Assembly: GCA_037447655.1 (NCBI GenBank)
Contig: JBBHKE010001339.1
Coordinates: 57,762 to 121,761, forward strand
Length of the DNA: 64,000 bases
Direction of reading: 5' to 3'
Source of the DNA: Zygnema cylindricum
Taxonomy: Eukaryota > Streptophyta > Zygnematophyceae > Zygnematales > Zygnemataceae
The notes under the pieces are model-generated. The model was not told where the DNA came from. It made no database searches and saw only the letters and a program-made list of their open reading frames with translations. This document shows, in pieces, positions 1-12,046 of the stretch (the stretch's first letter is position 1; each line of letters begins with the position of its first letter). The position numbers and the translations under genes were made by a program.

Positions 1-3000
1 CTGTACATTACCGTCGAAAATTTTCCCTCTTTCACTTCTCTCTTTTTCTTTTCTTTTTTTCCGCTGAGCCTTCTTCTCGAGCCCGTTTGCTTTCGGTTTG
101 TTCTCCGTCCTTTTTGTCTTTGAGGTTGACGTGATTTATTTCATAGTTTATCTGAAGTGGAGACTTCGGAGAAAGATGAGGAAGATCATTACATCCAAAA
201 GGCGTTCGATTTGCAAAAGAGAAATTTGGGGTTTATTGTAGGGTGGATGTAAACCTTATGCTTATTAAAAACTTCGCAATCCATGGCAATCTAATTTCTT
301 CTGTCATGGGGGATGATTTTTCCCGAGTTCGATAAAATTTTCCACACTCGATGATTCTGAACTTTGCCTCTATTGTTTTCTTTTTTCCTATTTGGTTTTT
401 TTAGCTTACACCCTTTGAACTCCACTGATTGAAAAAACTTTGCTGTCCTTAAAAGCTTTTGTTTACGTCCTTCTTAATTCGTGTTTTCTGGTTTTTTGAG
501 AATGGGCAGGGAAGCTCGTTGCCCAAAATAAGATGCCGGAGGAGGAGGAACAGTTCCAGACGAGATATCGCAGGGCTCCCTCCTTCCTCTCCATTCACAT
601 GGGGGTGGAGGCTGCCGTGCTGCCACCTGGCACTGACTGCCATCACCTCGTCCTCGAGGTGAATTTTTCGAATTTTTGGTTAAACCATTATTGGTCAAGT
701 TTTTCAAAATTTTGGGTGTTATTTCACGTTTCATGTCTCAGAAATTTTATGTTGCAGGCATATCATGTTTCACGTTTTGGGAAACTTTTTATTTTATACT
801 TTGGAGGCTGCATTTTTTTAAGTTTCTTGTATGCGTGGATAGGCGCTGAGCACAAGTTGTTTCAGAGAAACGCTGGAAAACCTGAAAAGAAAACCCCTAA
901 AATTGCTGAAATTGCTCTTGTTATTAATTCGCCGAGGTCAGCGTAAACTTTTGTGTAATTCAAATTTAAAAAGACCAAATTATTTTTTAAAGGGAGAAGG
1001 AATGGATCGTTTTTTATTGGAAGAGAAGGAATGATCTCGTTTTTAAAGGGAGGAGTACTCAACCGTTGAATGTTTATATAATCATTAAGACAGTCTCAAG
1101 AAACTGATAGTCGATAGAAATTTTTGAAGAAATCCTTGAAAGGTTTCCTCTAGATTCTTAAGTTTCAGGTTTTTACTCGTAATTTCCCGTGTGTCTTTTC
1201 ATTTCCGCTACAATCTTTTTTAGGTTTTACTAATTGTGGTTTGTTACGTCGTCTGGTCTGTGGTCTTTTCCCCTGCCTTTCTTTTCTTTTCATTTTTTTT
1301 CTTTTTTTGCATTTGATTTTCCGTGTCTGTTTTTCAATTTTTTTTTTCTCGGGGTGCGTGTTTACACGGGTAACTGCTTAGAAATGTATTGGAGGTATTG
1401 ATAAGAGAGGGAGGGAGAGAGGGAGGGAGGATTATCAAGATGGGCAGGATGCGTGGGCCAATATGGAGGAGCCTTACGGGACAATTTTTTTGAGCATTCC
1501 GACAATTCTGGACCCGAGCCTCGCTCCTCCGGATCGCCACATTTTGCACATTTTTACCACCGCCTGGATGGACGACTGGGAGGTGAGGTTCATTCTTCGT
1601 TAACGTCGTTATCGTTATTTGTTGTTGTTGTTCTAATTTTATTTTTTGTTTGTTTTTCCTTACTAGGTTTGTTCTTGCTGATTTTGTTGTTGTCTTCGTC
1701 TCTGTTTCCGTCTTTGTTTTTGTTGTCGTCTTTGTTGTTTTTATTTTTGTTTTCATTATTGTTAGTGTGGATGTAATCTCACCTCATGTGTTAGGTGAGA
1801 TTGATTATTATTACTATATTAGTGTGGCTGTATTTTGAAGGTGAGATTCTTTTTGATTTCGGTTTTTTTTTTTTTTGAAGTTTTGAGCTAGAAATCGTGT
1901 GTACGAGAAGTACATAGGTGTACGGATTCTTTGTAAAATGTGTTTGTTAGTTCCTTACATTGGCATATTAAATTTTATTTCTTTATTGTTAATTATAGTT
2001 TTGTCTTTTGGCTCTGTAATAATTTCTGCATGATAAGGACACATTAAATGTGAGAGAATGTGCCTTTTTATTTTTTGGCTCTGTAAATGTGAAAAGAATG
2101 TGCATTTTTGTAGGGCTTATCTGGGGCGGAGTATACTGCCAAAAAAGAAGCCGTGGCGGACGCCATCGTGGACCGTTTGGAGAAAGTCCTCTTTCCGGGA
2201 CTCAAGGAAGCCACCAAACTGAGGGAGGTGAAAACTTTTAAGACTTTGGAATAGACTCTTAAAAACTTGGGATTATCCTTGTCACGCCTGTTTTTTCTCT
2301 GAAGTTCACATTTTTAAGTGGGAAAAGTTATTTTGTTTTTGTTTCATTTGTGTATCTCATAAGTGGAAAAAGTGTTTCTGTTATTGTTTCTATCATGATT
2401 TTAGGTTGGGACTCCAAAAACACACAGAAGATATCTTGCGAGGGATCGAGGAACTTATGGACCAATTCCTGCGAGAAAACCGACCGGTCTTTTGGGGATG
2501 CCGTTTAACACCACGGTACAGTATTCACAAATATAATGTTTTTGAATGAAAATGTGAAAACTTTAGTTGATATCTGGAAAACTCCGAAATTTTGCGACAA
2601 AAAAATCAGAACCTGTATCTAAACAGTCTCCAGTTCAGTATGAAAAGTCGTTTGAGTTTTTACTTTATTTGGCTCTGAAGACTGTATCCTTTGGCAAAAC
2701 CCATACCACTCCAGGAGTTTGTAAGGGACCAGACAGACCAAGCTGATGAGAAACTCAAGAAAAAACCTTACTATTTTCAATTTTTCTTTTTTTTAACTTT
2801 GCTTGTGGGTTTCCAGGCCATTCCGGGCCTTTACTGTGTCGGAGACAGCTGTTTCCCCGGTCAAGGAGTAATCGCCGTGGCCTTCTCCGGAATCATGTGC
2901 GCTCACCGAGTCGCCGCAGATTTAGGTGAACTTCTTATCCTCGGGTTGTTAATTTAGACTCCCAAAAGGGGTTTGTAACATACAAATGCCCACAAGATAG

Positions 3001-3247
3001 GTCGATCTCAGGTGTTGGCACAATACGACGAATCTTTCGTGTCAAAGAATTGAAGTGGAGTATGATTAAATTTTACTCCCAAGAAGGATCTGTATTATAC
3101 AAATAAATGTAGGCAAGTGGATGAGGGGATCCGATTCAAATGCTGAAATTCTATTCGTGATGTTTTATGACAGGAATGGAGCAGAGAGTACCACTTCTCG
3201 ATAAAGGACTAAGAGGCTTGCTTTCATTTTTTCGGAGTTTGGCTTGA
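1..3247 (+). CDS. CRTISO: Carotenoid isomerase (CRTISO/CrtH type), 3' part, 5' end outside window
   Basis: Plastid FAD-dependent isomerase of the phytoene-desaturase-like superfamily, which converts poly-cis lycopene intermediates to all-trans lycopene. Six phase-consistent exons are readable: 510-658, 1448-1582, 2114-2227, 2405-2515, 2817-2925 and 3174-3247 (stop TGA at 3245-3247). Conserved blocks in order are [77 protein letters not shown] and the C-terminal FAD-proximal block [14 protein letters not shown] followed by [11 protein letters not shown]. This series is characteristic of plant CRTISO and cyanobacterial CrtH. The N-terminal Rossmann FAD motif and transit peptide lie upstream of the window. 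The last exon adds a short tail of about 24 residues. All introns are GT-AG. Bases 1-509 are read as intron; I see no exon there. The family call is firm; separation from CRTISO-like paralogues is less so. Confidence 0.93.
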
Positions 3248-3602
3248 TACTTCACAAAATTCAAAATTTCTTTAGAGTCACATTAGTAAAATTTTGACTA
3301 TTTGTTTATTTCTTTCATTTCGCATAAACTACTTTGGCGCTGATGCAGTTCGGTCAGTATAAAAGAAACTTTCTAGGAGAGCCCAACCTCATAATGCTGC
3401 AAAAAAGGGTTAGTTAGCCGCTATTGTTATTCGAAAGAAAAAGAAATCAGCCTATCTTAACATTGCATGTATAATTCATTTATGTCCAACCTTCGAACTC
3501 TCATAGCACTATAAGTCAAATTAAGGCGTCCCACAATCTTCACTCGCTGCTTAATAACATATCAAAGTGACATTGTCAAGATTTGGTGTACACAGATATC
3601 AC

Positions 3603-3823
3603 TACACCGCCAATCGCTATTAGCGTTGTGTACGTTAATCCCGTCCTGCTTTTTTTTTGTTTTATTCTCAAATAGAATTATCCACACTATTTAAAAAAGC
3701 CCCTAATTCCTAATTAGAGTAATCGATTTCTTCCAAAATTTCCAAATTCCCAATTAGCGTACACCACGCTAAATAATAGTATACGCTAATCAAACGTACA
3801 CGCTAATAGCGATTGGCGGTGTA
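3603..3823. mobile_element. MITE family A (TA-type TIR element), copy A1
   Basis: The left end reads CACCGCCAATCGCTATTAGCG and the right end is its exact inverse complement at 3801-3821, with TA on both outer sides. The element is about 220 bp with no coding capacity. Other window copies share the terminal consensus CACCG(C/T)(G/C)AATCG(C/T)(A/T)ATTAG. TA duplication suggests mobilisation by a Tc1/mariner-type transposase. Confidence 0.88.
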
Positions 3824-6800
3824 GTGTGCAATTTTTTTTGCAAACCGGTGAAGAGATTAGCTCTCTCAAGTATGAGTCTTGGGGACCATTGGCGTTAACA
3901 ACACCAACCAGTAAAGTTTAACACAATGAAAAGCAGTCAACTGAAAATTAAACCAGAAAAAACTGAACAATCAGCAAACGATAAACTTTAAGCTTTAGAT
4001 CGCACAGGGTATGTTGCAAATGGTCAACTGGATAAAATTGGACACAAAAATTGCAGACAACCATCTGCAAACGACAGTAGAAAGAAAAACGTTGAAATGA
4101 TCACTTGCAGGGCGGAAAGCACAATTACAAATAACAAATTACAACCGGCAAACAATATTGTGGGAACCAAATGAAGATCTTTGAGTTACAAAAAAAAGAA
4201 AAAAGGAAACGACAGACGACAAACATTATTGATAGACTCCAAATTGCAAACACAGACAGCAGAAACTGTAAGATTCAAACAGCAAACGTCGAAGGTCAGT
4301 TTCAAAGTTCAAACCGAAATGGAACAAACAGCAGAGAATAAACTGTGAACTGCATATTGTAGACTATGAAACTCGAGCTGCGAACGGCAATGTCGAACCT
4401 GCTAACAGTGAGCTGCAGTTGTTTTTAAACTGCAGTTTGTCGTTACAGTTTGTTAAAATGATATTTTGTCATACGGTGTGTGTCGATATGCAACACTGAC
4501 TATAGATTTAGGGTTGATATGCAACATTAACTTTACATTTATGCTCTTATGTTTGATTCTAGGTAAGGCTTTTCGCCAACTTCCGTAATGTTTCCTGAAA
4601 GTGGAATCTGTACAAGGCATAAAAAGGTGTAGTTTGTAATAGTATGAGTAATGGTGTTACTTCTTGTCCATTCTAGTCAGAATGTTTCATAGTTTTGCGC
4701 TAAAAAAATATATTTTTCTTTAAACTCATCACAATAATAAGAAGAATACAAAATCAGAAATGTCAGGTTGCTACAGCTACTATTTTACGGTGAAAGTGAG
4801 TGAAAATCATTTAAACAGAGACCAAGAGCTGGTTTAGTTCCTGAAAAAAGTGAAAAAGTTATTAACTTTCACACGAGTTCATATCAAGTGAGTGCCATCG
4901 TTACAGCTTTCACCTAAAAAAAGCTGCCCGGATTTCCGTAGGCGAATGGTTATTTCTGACTTCTATTGCCACCACTTATACTGCGCCAGTATCCAAACTA
5001 AAAAGTGGTAGGCAGCGAAGACATCCCCCTAGACTATTTAAAACACGGAGAAAAAAATGCAATTTGTTATTCAAGAGACTACTCGAAAAGCCAACTATGC
5101 TTCTGGTCGACTGTCTAATTATCCTCAACACACTCAAAAGAAAACCAAATGAAAATTCAAAACGAATTGTAAAAACTGCACTACAAATCCACTCCGATTT
5201 ATGTTTTCTTTCCTTTTGCATGTCTTTTTTTGTTCACCCAATCGACCCTAAACTAAAAACATGAATGTCAAAAGCAGAAATCAAAAGGTAATGCGAATTT
5301 CAATTTCGACTTTTCGACTGTGATTTAGATTTCCTCCTCCGAATCCCATGAGCCCTTGGTTGATTTTGGTCCATTGTCCGATATCGATCGTTGAAACCCA
5401 GACCCTAATTTTGGATGCTCCTCTCCCATGGGTTCTCCAAGGTCCAAAATTTCCATAGCAATACTTGCGTCTTTCTTTTCTATACAATTCTCTTCTCTGC
5501 TCGCAAAAGAACTCTTTTGGCCGTCTTGGCAACTTAACTTTTTTGTAGAAGAGTTTTCGATATTGGAATCGCTCCCGCTTAGCGACTGTATTCAAGAAAA
5601 AATAAAAAATAACAAAATTAGACGAGACTTCAATTGAAGGAATATAAAGACAACATTTAAAAGTTGTTTCATAGTTTAAGATGTCCCTTGAATTGTAATA
5701 GGTGGCGCCTTTTTAAAACTTTTTATGCTCAAGAGTTTAAGACCTGTTAACCCAACTTGCATCCAAAAGTGGTTTTTTACTTTTGTTTCAAGTTCCATGC
5801 GAAATCATTTTAATGTTTTAATTCATCTGGTGTGTGTTTTAACCACTTCCCCTTTAACAGTCTAAACCCTTGTGACCGAGCGCAGAACCCTAAAAAACAA
5901 TAACTTTTTCACCTTTTTTTGACTTGTTAGTTAGCGAATCGCAATGTGCTTCGTCACTACCCTTAATGTGAAAAAAAACCAATTTATATATCAAACACAA
6001 TTTTACCACCCTTTACTATCATTACGCTCAGGAAGCACTAAGGAAAACTTTCGTTTGAAACCTCGTCCCATTGACCATTTTGATGCTCTAATGTCGACTG
6101 CAACTTTGAAGCCCTGCAGTTCGGATGTGATGCTAATACCACATTTAATGTGGATCTTAGCCACATTCAAGTTGCCTAGAGTTTCAACCTATTGCGATTC
6201 AAATTACATGTCTTTCTAATGGGCTATGGGAGCAAATTGTACGTGGAAAAAACGCCCAGTTTGAATGCAAGTTTCAAAATCTAAATCTTTTGTCATTGTC
6301 AGAGTTTGTAACACTAATTTGGTCGTGTTCTTTTTTCCTTTTTAATCTAAAATCATAAATGTGTGACCACTACTAATTAAAGGAGTGCCTATAAATGCGC
6401 CACATCAACGATACCAAATTCACACTAGGAATGTCTAAAACAACCCCTAGAAATTCTGATGGCGACGAGAGGTCTGTGAATGAAATAAAAAAATCTGTCC
6501 GACTGTCAAAAGACCAGAGAGAAGAATCTAGCGTCCGTACAGTCCCTTTCTCCTGCAGCAATCTGAATGCAGCTCTAAATCGACCAATCAGATGCTTTTC
6601 TGGCGCGCAAACTGTGCTCCTTCTCAGGATCTTTCAGCTAAAACCCCTATTAACTAATATTGCCTTAAAATAATCGACTTGACTGCGGTATGAAGTTCAA
6701 TGTGCTAACCCGAATATTAGATTATTTTAAATGCAGATTAGATGCACTACCGTACAGTACTTCACCGTACTCGAATACAAATTTTGCACTAAAACAGTAC

Positions 6801-6912
6801 AGTGCAATTTCACGTTTCATCTCATGGACAGACACGTGTCTCCCGCCACAAACCCCCTTCCCTTCGGAATGTGACACTGTACGGCAAAATGTACGTCATG
6901 GCGTAGTACCAC

Positions 6913-7416
6913 TACACCGCGAATCGTAATTAGAGTAGATTACTCTAATTCGGTCGCTCGAAATTTCGAGTCTATCACATGAAATAGAGTAAATGATTCT
7001 AATTTTTTCATTATTCTATTTAAGGTAAAGCTTAATTAGCGTTTTTAATTCTAATATAGGTTCATTTTAAATAGTATGGAGTACGAACGACCTCCAACCG
7101 TGCAAAATTGTACTTTATTAAGTAAAAAAGTACAAATAATGATTCCATACAGGCCGTTATCATGTAACTGCGTTTTAACAAACCGCGTTGTGCAAACGTC
7201 ATAGTGACGATAAGCTGTACGTTTTTCCAAATTCTGTACGAATACCCTACTTACAGTAAAGGATATTAGCGTGCCAAATTAGAGTACTTAAATAAATTAG
7301 AGTAAACTTCATAGTTGAAACAGTTCTATCACACAAATTAGCGTTCATTACTCTAGTTTTGTTTTTAGTTTTTGTACTCTAATTTTTTCATTACTCTAAT
7401 TACGATTCGCGGTGTA
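6913..7416. mobile_element. MITE family A, copy A2 (504 bp, long subfamily)
   Basis: The left terminus CACCGCGAATCGTAATTAGAG and the inverse right terminus are flanked by TA. In inverse orientation the interior matches most of 29,476-30,353 (A9): the same internal words include the segments around TACGTTTTTCCAAA and the repeated CTCTAATTTTTTCATTA blocks. No open frame of note. It lies between the carotenoid isomerase and the bHLH gene. Confidence 0.88.
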
Positions 7417-7644
7417 CAGTTTGATTCGCTCCGATATGCTCGCGTCACACTCTCGCTCTACGCTACAGTGACAGTTTTACGCTTCCAGTGAGTTCACACG
7501 TGTCTGTCTTCATGCCTTTCTAGTTTCTACCCCATCCCTAAAGCTTCTTGCGTCTGTTTTTTGTCCTACAGCTTAATTTGCCGTATCCGGACACTGGTGC
7601 AGCCCATGCTACCGGATTGGACAAAACCGAAGCCACTCTGCATG

Positions 7645-7676
7645 GAGTGACGTGACGTGGCGTGACGTGACGTGAC
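7645..7676. promoter_or_regulatory. Tandem TGACG/ACGT-core array
   Basis: GTGAC/TGACG units repeat about five times (GTGACGTGACGTGGCGTGACG and on). Each overlap creates an ACGT core, the binding core for plant bZIP (TGA, GBF) factors. It lies about 640 bp beyond the bHLH stop codon, so its target is unclear. It may simply be a short tandem repeat. Confidence 0.4.
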
Positions 7677-8312
7677 TATTCCACGCTTCACGCGTGCGCG
7701 TTGGGGGTTCCAGGTTCAAGGTCGCCGTCGAGGGTTCAGAGCATGCATCAAAAGTGTGAAAACGCTTGCAAACGCTACAGTACCGTACATATGGTCGCCG
7801 CGTACTTACTATGCGTATTATACAAAGTTTTCCGCACATAATATGACTATAGTACGGGGATACCATTTATAGAGTTCGCACGCGTTTTCGCACTTTTGAT
7901 GGATGATTCAGAAGGTTGAGGGCTTTGGTCCATCGGGGCACTTTCAGAGTTTCAGCACCAAAGTCGGCCGTTTTCAATCACGGGGACTATTTGGAACCGT
8001 CCAGATCCTCATCGTACGACCATAAACCTCTCAGCGATTGAAAAATCAACAATGGCCTTTGGCTTATGTGCGAAAAGTGCCCCTGAGACTGCAGGGGCCC
8101 AAAGCCCTCCGCCCCTCGCTATTAACGTTATCAGCCCTAGTTCGAGTGTGTATTTTTCCGACCCAAAATCATCAATTTGCGTCAATAACACTCTTAGCTT
8201 AAGTGGCGTAGAATGCGCCACGTCTCAAAACATAACTTTTAGCGTGTATGCATGTTTCTGCTAAAACCCTAGCGCTGCCAAAGTCAACAAAACCCTAATG
8301 CGAGCCGGGCGG

Positions 8313-11300
8313 CTAGGCGGCGTGCGGGGGCGGTCGTACCTGCAGTCGGTCCTGCAGCTGGCGCACGTACTGGATGGCGGCCTCGAGCATCGTCACGGTG
8401 TCGCCACGTGCCGCGCCAGGCACCAGCTCGTGCAGCGTGCGCATGCGCTGGCTGATCTTGTCGCGACGCATCTGCCACGTCACGAGGCAACTCACAGCAC
8501 GTCACGTCGCTGTGACGACAAAGTACAAACCGACAATCCACAAATCGACAAATCGACAATCGACAAATCGACAATTGACAAAGCGACAAAGGGGCAAATC
8601 GACAAAAAGGCAAAAAGACAAAAATACAAAAATGACAAAACAAAAAAACGACTAAACGACAAACAAGCTCTCTCTCTCTCCCTTCTCCCTCCCCTGCTCA
8701 CCCTGGCCGCCACAGAATGCGGGTCGGTGGCCGTCCCTCGCTTCTGTCGCTGCTTCCTCGGCGGCTCCGACGCCGACACCTTCTTCTCCGCCGACCCCCT
8801 CTCCACTCTCCCTTCCCTCCCACTCTCTCCTCCCGTCTCCTTCCCCTCCAACCGCCTCTCCCTCCTCTCGCTCTCGTCCACTCCCACGACTCCTCCCTCC
8901 CCATTCACTCCCCCGGGTCCGTTCCACGCCCTCTTCTTAGACGGACTGGCTTCCCTCAAACTCCCTCCCTCCTCTCTCTCCCTCCTCCCCATGCTTCCCT
9001 CACTCCCTCCTCCCAGCCCGGGGCTCCCGCCTCGTATCGGACTCCTCGAGGCGCTCCCCGGAGGACTCGCCTCTCTACTGCTCGCATAGGGACTCTCTCC
9101 TCCCCCCATCCAAACAGGGGGAGAGGGAGGGGAGACGACTCCGTTTCCGTACCCTCTACCTCCTCCTCCTCCTCCTCCCCCGGTACTCGTGGGGGCACTC
9201 ATAGCTCCCCTAGCCATGACCTCCTCCGGATAATATCCTCCTCCTCTCCCTGCTCCTCCTCCTCCTCCTCTCTCTCCCAACACCATTTCAGGTGCCATCA
9301 CATCCCCTATCGGGGAATCGAGAGGAAGAAGTTCGAGCTTCTCATTCCATGGAAGTTTTTCCGGCCATTTGTCGGTTTCGTTTTGTCTGTATATGGATTC
9401 CAAACCTCCTCCTCCTCCTAACGCTTCTCCTAGCCCGCCTCCTCTTGGAGAGTCACCTTTGTCCCCTCTAAGACCAAGTCTTGGGCTCTTCGACCTCTCC
9501 TCCGTGGAAAGAATGTTTGAAAATGTGTTATTGCTATTGTTAATGTTATTATTGTTACTATAATTGTTATTGTTACTACTATTATAATTCGTGTGAATAT
9601 TATTGTTTTCTCCCCTTTGGTCTCCTCCTCCTCCTCCCCTCCCGCCGACGCTATTGCTCGAGTTTCCGGATGAGTTCGACTCGGCTTCCGTTTCATCCCT
9701 TTTGGAAATTTTCTCCGTCTTTTCCGACAAAATGTCATCTCCTTCTAATATTGGCTCTTCCATGACGGTTTGACCAAAAAGTGGGAGTTGGGAAAGGTTT
9801 GTGAGTCCAAAAGAATCCAATCTTGGAAGGTCGCCAAAGTCGTAGGATCCAATTCTCAGAAGATCAACCTCGGCCGATCCTCCACCCGACATCATTATCT
9901 TATTATGATTTTGATGAATGTAATTGTGGGTTTCATCTTTCGAATTTCCGAGTAAAACATCTTGGAGATCAATCGATCCAAAACTCGCCTGAGTTCTTGC
10001 TAAAAGACAACCCCATTGGGAATCCTCGCCAACCATTTCCGAAAAATTAGTGTTGGTAATATTGTTGCTGTTAGCATTGTTAATGTCATTACTAATGTTG
10101 GTATTGCTATTGTTAATGCTACTATCGTTGATATCATTAACATTGTTGAAATTGTTGTTGTTTTGATCTTTAGAAACAATCATTTGTTTCAACAAATCAT
10201 TTTCTAAAGAGTAATTTCTGTCATCGGTGCCTTGAATCAAATGGGTGTCGTCCAATTGAGGAGGATTTTGAATATGAAAGTTGGTATTTTCGGGTGCAAA
10301 TTGGGTAAGGTATCCTTGTCCTTGTTGCCCTATGTTTCCATTTCCACTCACTAAAGACGAATCGAGACTCGCTGACGTCATCAGACTCTGGCTGTAGCCA
10401 GGCTGGCTCCAGCTGTAGTCGTAACTGGAGGAAGGAGTGGCGAGGGAGGAGGTAGTGGTGCCCAGGGAGGAGTGGAGGGAGGGGGCGAAGGAGAGGGAGG
10501 ATGTCCTGACAGAATTTTGCTGAGCGTGAGATTGGACATTTCTGCAGAGAAAACAAGGGGGAGAGGTAGAGAAAAGAGAAGAGGAAGAGGGAAAACAGAG
10601 AGAGAGAGCGAGAGAGAGAAAAGAGAGAAGAGAGAGAGAGAGAGAGTTACTAGAGTGGAAAGAAGCTGAAGTAGCATGTTTCCTATTGGTGTCAACTTTT
10701 ATTAATTTATGCAGCGAATGGAACAACGGTTTCACTGAGACTGGAAAAAATCAGACACAAGGCTCCACGCTAATTAGGGTGTGCTTAGAGAAAGCCAGAA
10801 ACAACCAGTCAAAGACCAAATAAATAAATATATATATATACACAAAAAGCCACAGACAGCTTAAGAACCATTCAAAAACAGCCAAACAATCTAACCATCT
10901 AAGAAAACAGACAAATCAGGGACAAAGAAAGCGAAACTACGAACAAAACAGAAACACTTTACTACTTTACTCCGTCTCAAATTTCAAAGTTAAAAAGAAA
11001 AAAAAAAAAAAAAAAAAGGGACCAGAAAAGGGTTCCCACCGTGGGCCGAGCTTCTCCTGAATGAGACTCTCCAGCGTCCCCGTGTCTCTGCTCCGTTGTA
11101 CGGAAACCTGCAACGGAACAGAAAGCATAGAACCCGTTCATTCCAGAACCTTCCGTTGCCTTCCCTTCTCTCGAACTAGACTGCGTGACAGGACATCGTC
11201 CACTTTGACTGGACTTGACTCTGACGTCACTTCACTCGCTCTCTCTCTCCTCTCTTGTCGTCTTACGAGTGACACAAGGCAGAAACGACAAATCATGTCC

Positions 11301-12008
11301 ACCCTCTCTTGGGGCTCCATCCATTCCATCCTTTCCTTTCCTTCCATTCCTCTTCTCCCTTCCTCTCTTCCTCTCCCTGCCTCCCTTCCTTTCTCCCCTC
11401 TCCCTCCCCCTCCTCTTCCTCTCTCCTCTCCCTCCTTCCCCCTCTCCCTCTCTTCCCTCCTCCTCTCTCCCTCTCCCTCTTCTTGTCCCTCCGTCTCTCC
11501 CTCTCTTCCTCTCTCCTTCTCCCTCTCTCGCACCCACCTGAGGTCCTCCCGCCCATTAGCTCCACCATCATCCCAAGGTCCACCCTCCTCCCCTCATTCC
11601 CTTCCATTCCCTTCCTCCTCCCTCTCCCTCCTCCCTCCCTCCCTCCCTCCCTCCCTCCCTCCTCTCTCCACCCCCTCCTCCTCCCCACCTGCGAGCGGCA
11701 TCTACCTCCGCCACTTGTCCGGCGACCGAGCGGATCTGCCTCAGATCCTCCGTTTGTCCGTTCCGGGGCCAGCTTCGAGCCTAGCGAAAGATCAATGGCA
11801 ATCAGCAGTTCTTGGAGGATCCGTTTTTTGCGGCTCAAATCAGGAGATCTGCGTTCAGCAAAAAAAAAAAAAAAAAAATGAGATCGCGCTTGCGTCTCCG
11901 CTTATGAGGCATCGGGAAACTCGATCATCAGATCAAAAGATCAATCAAATCAAATAATTAGATCCAGGGAAAATCGAGATAAGGAAATCAAATCAAAACA
12001 TGGAGAGA

Positions 12009-12046
<38 letters not shown>

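Larger units (their letters stand above)
3248..8312. other. Intergenic region between convergent CRTISO and bHLH genes
   Basis: No supported gene. It holds two terminal-inverted-repeat elements (3603-3823 and 6913-7416), an AT-rich tract at 4000-4450 with many degenerate GCAAAC-like words, and an ACGT-core array at 7645-7676. Open frames here are short and show no recognisable motif. The flanking genes converge, so 3' untranslated regions and terminators of both are expected, but I cannot place a poly(A) signal with confidence. Confidence 0.6.

Noticed and set aside
1334-1756. Lys/Thr-rich minus-strand open frame
   Set aside because: Antisense to a carotenoid isomerase exon and a TTG/GTT-rich intron; composition artefact.
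8009-8221. Further downstream exon of the bHLH gene
   Set aside because: An acceptor-like CAG exists near 8,262 but the frame has no conserved bHLH C-terminal sequence, and the preceding exon has its own stop at 8,313.
11061-11957. Long open frames on both strands in the pyrimidine-rich stretch
   Set aside because: They arise from C/T repeats lacking stop codons; the encoded Ser/Pro/Leu or Arg/Glu/Gly runs have no domain, and the region holds introns and small exons of the bHLH gene.
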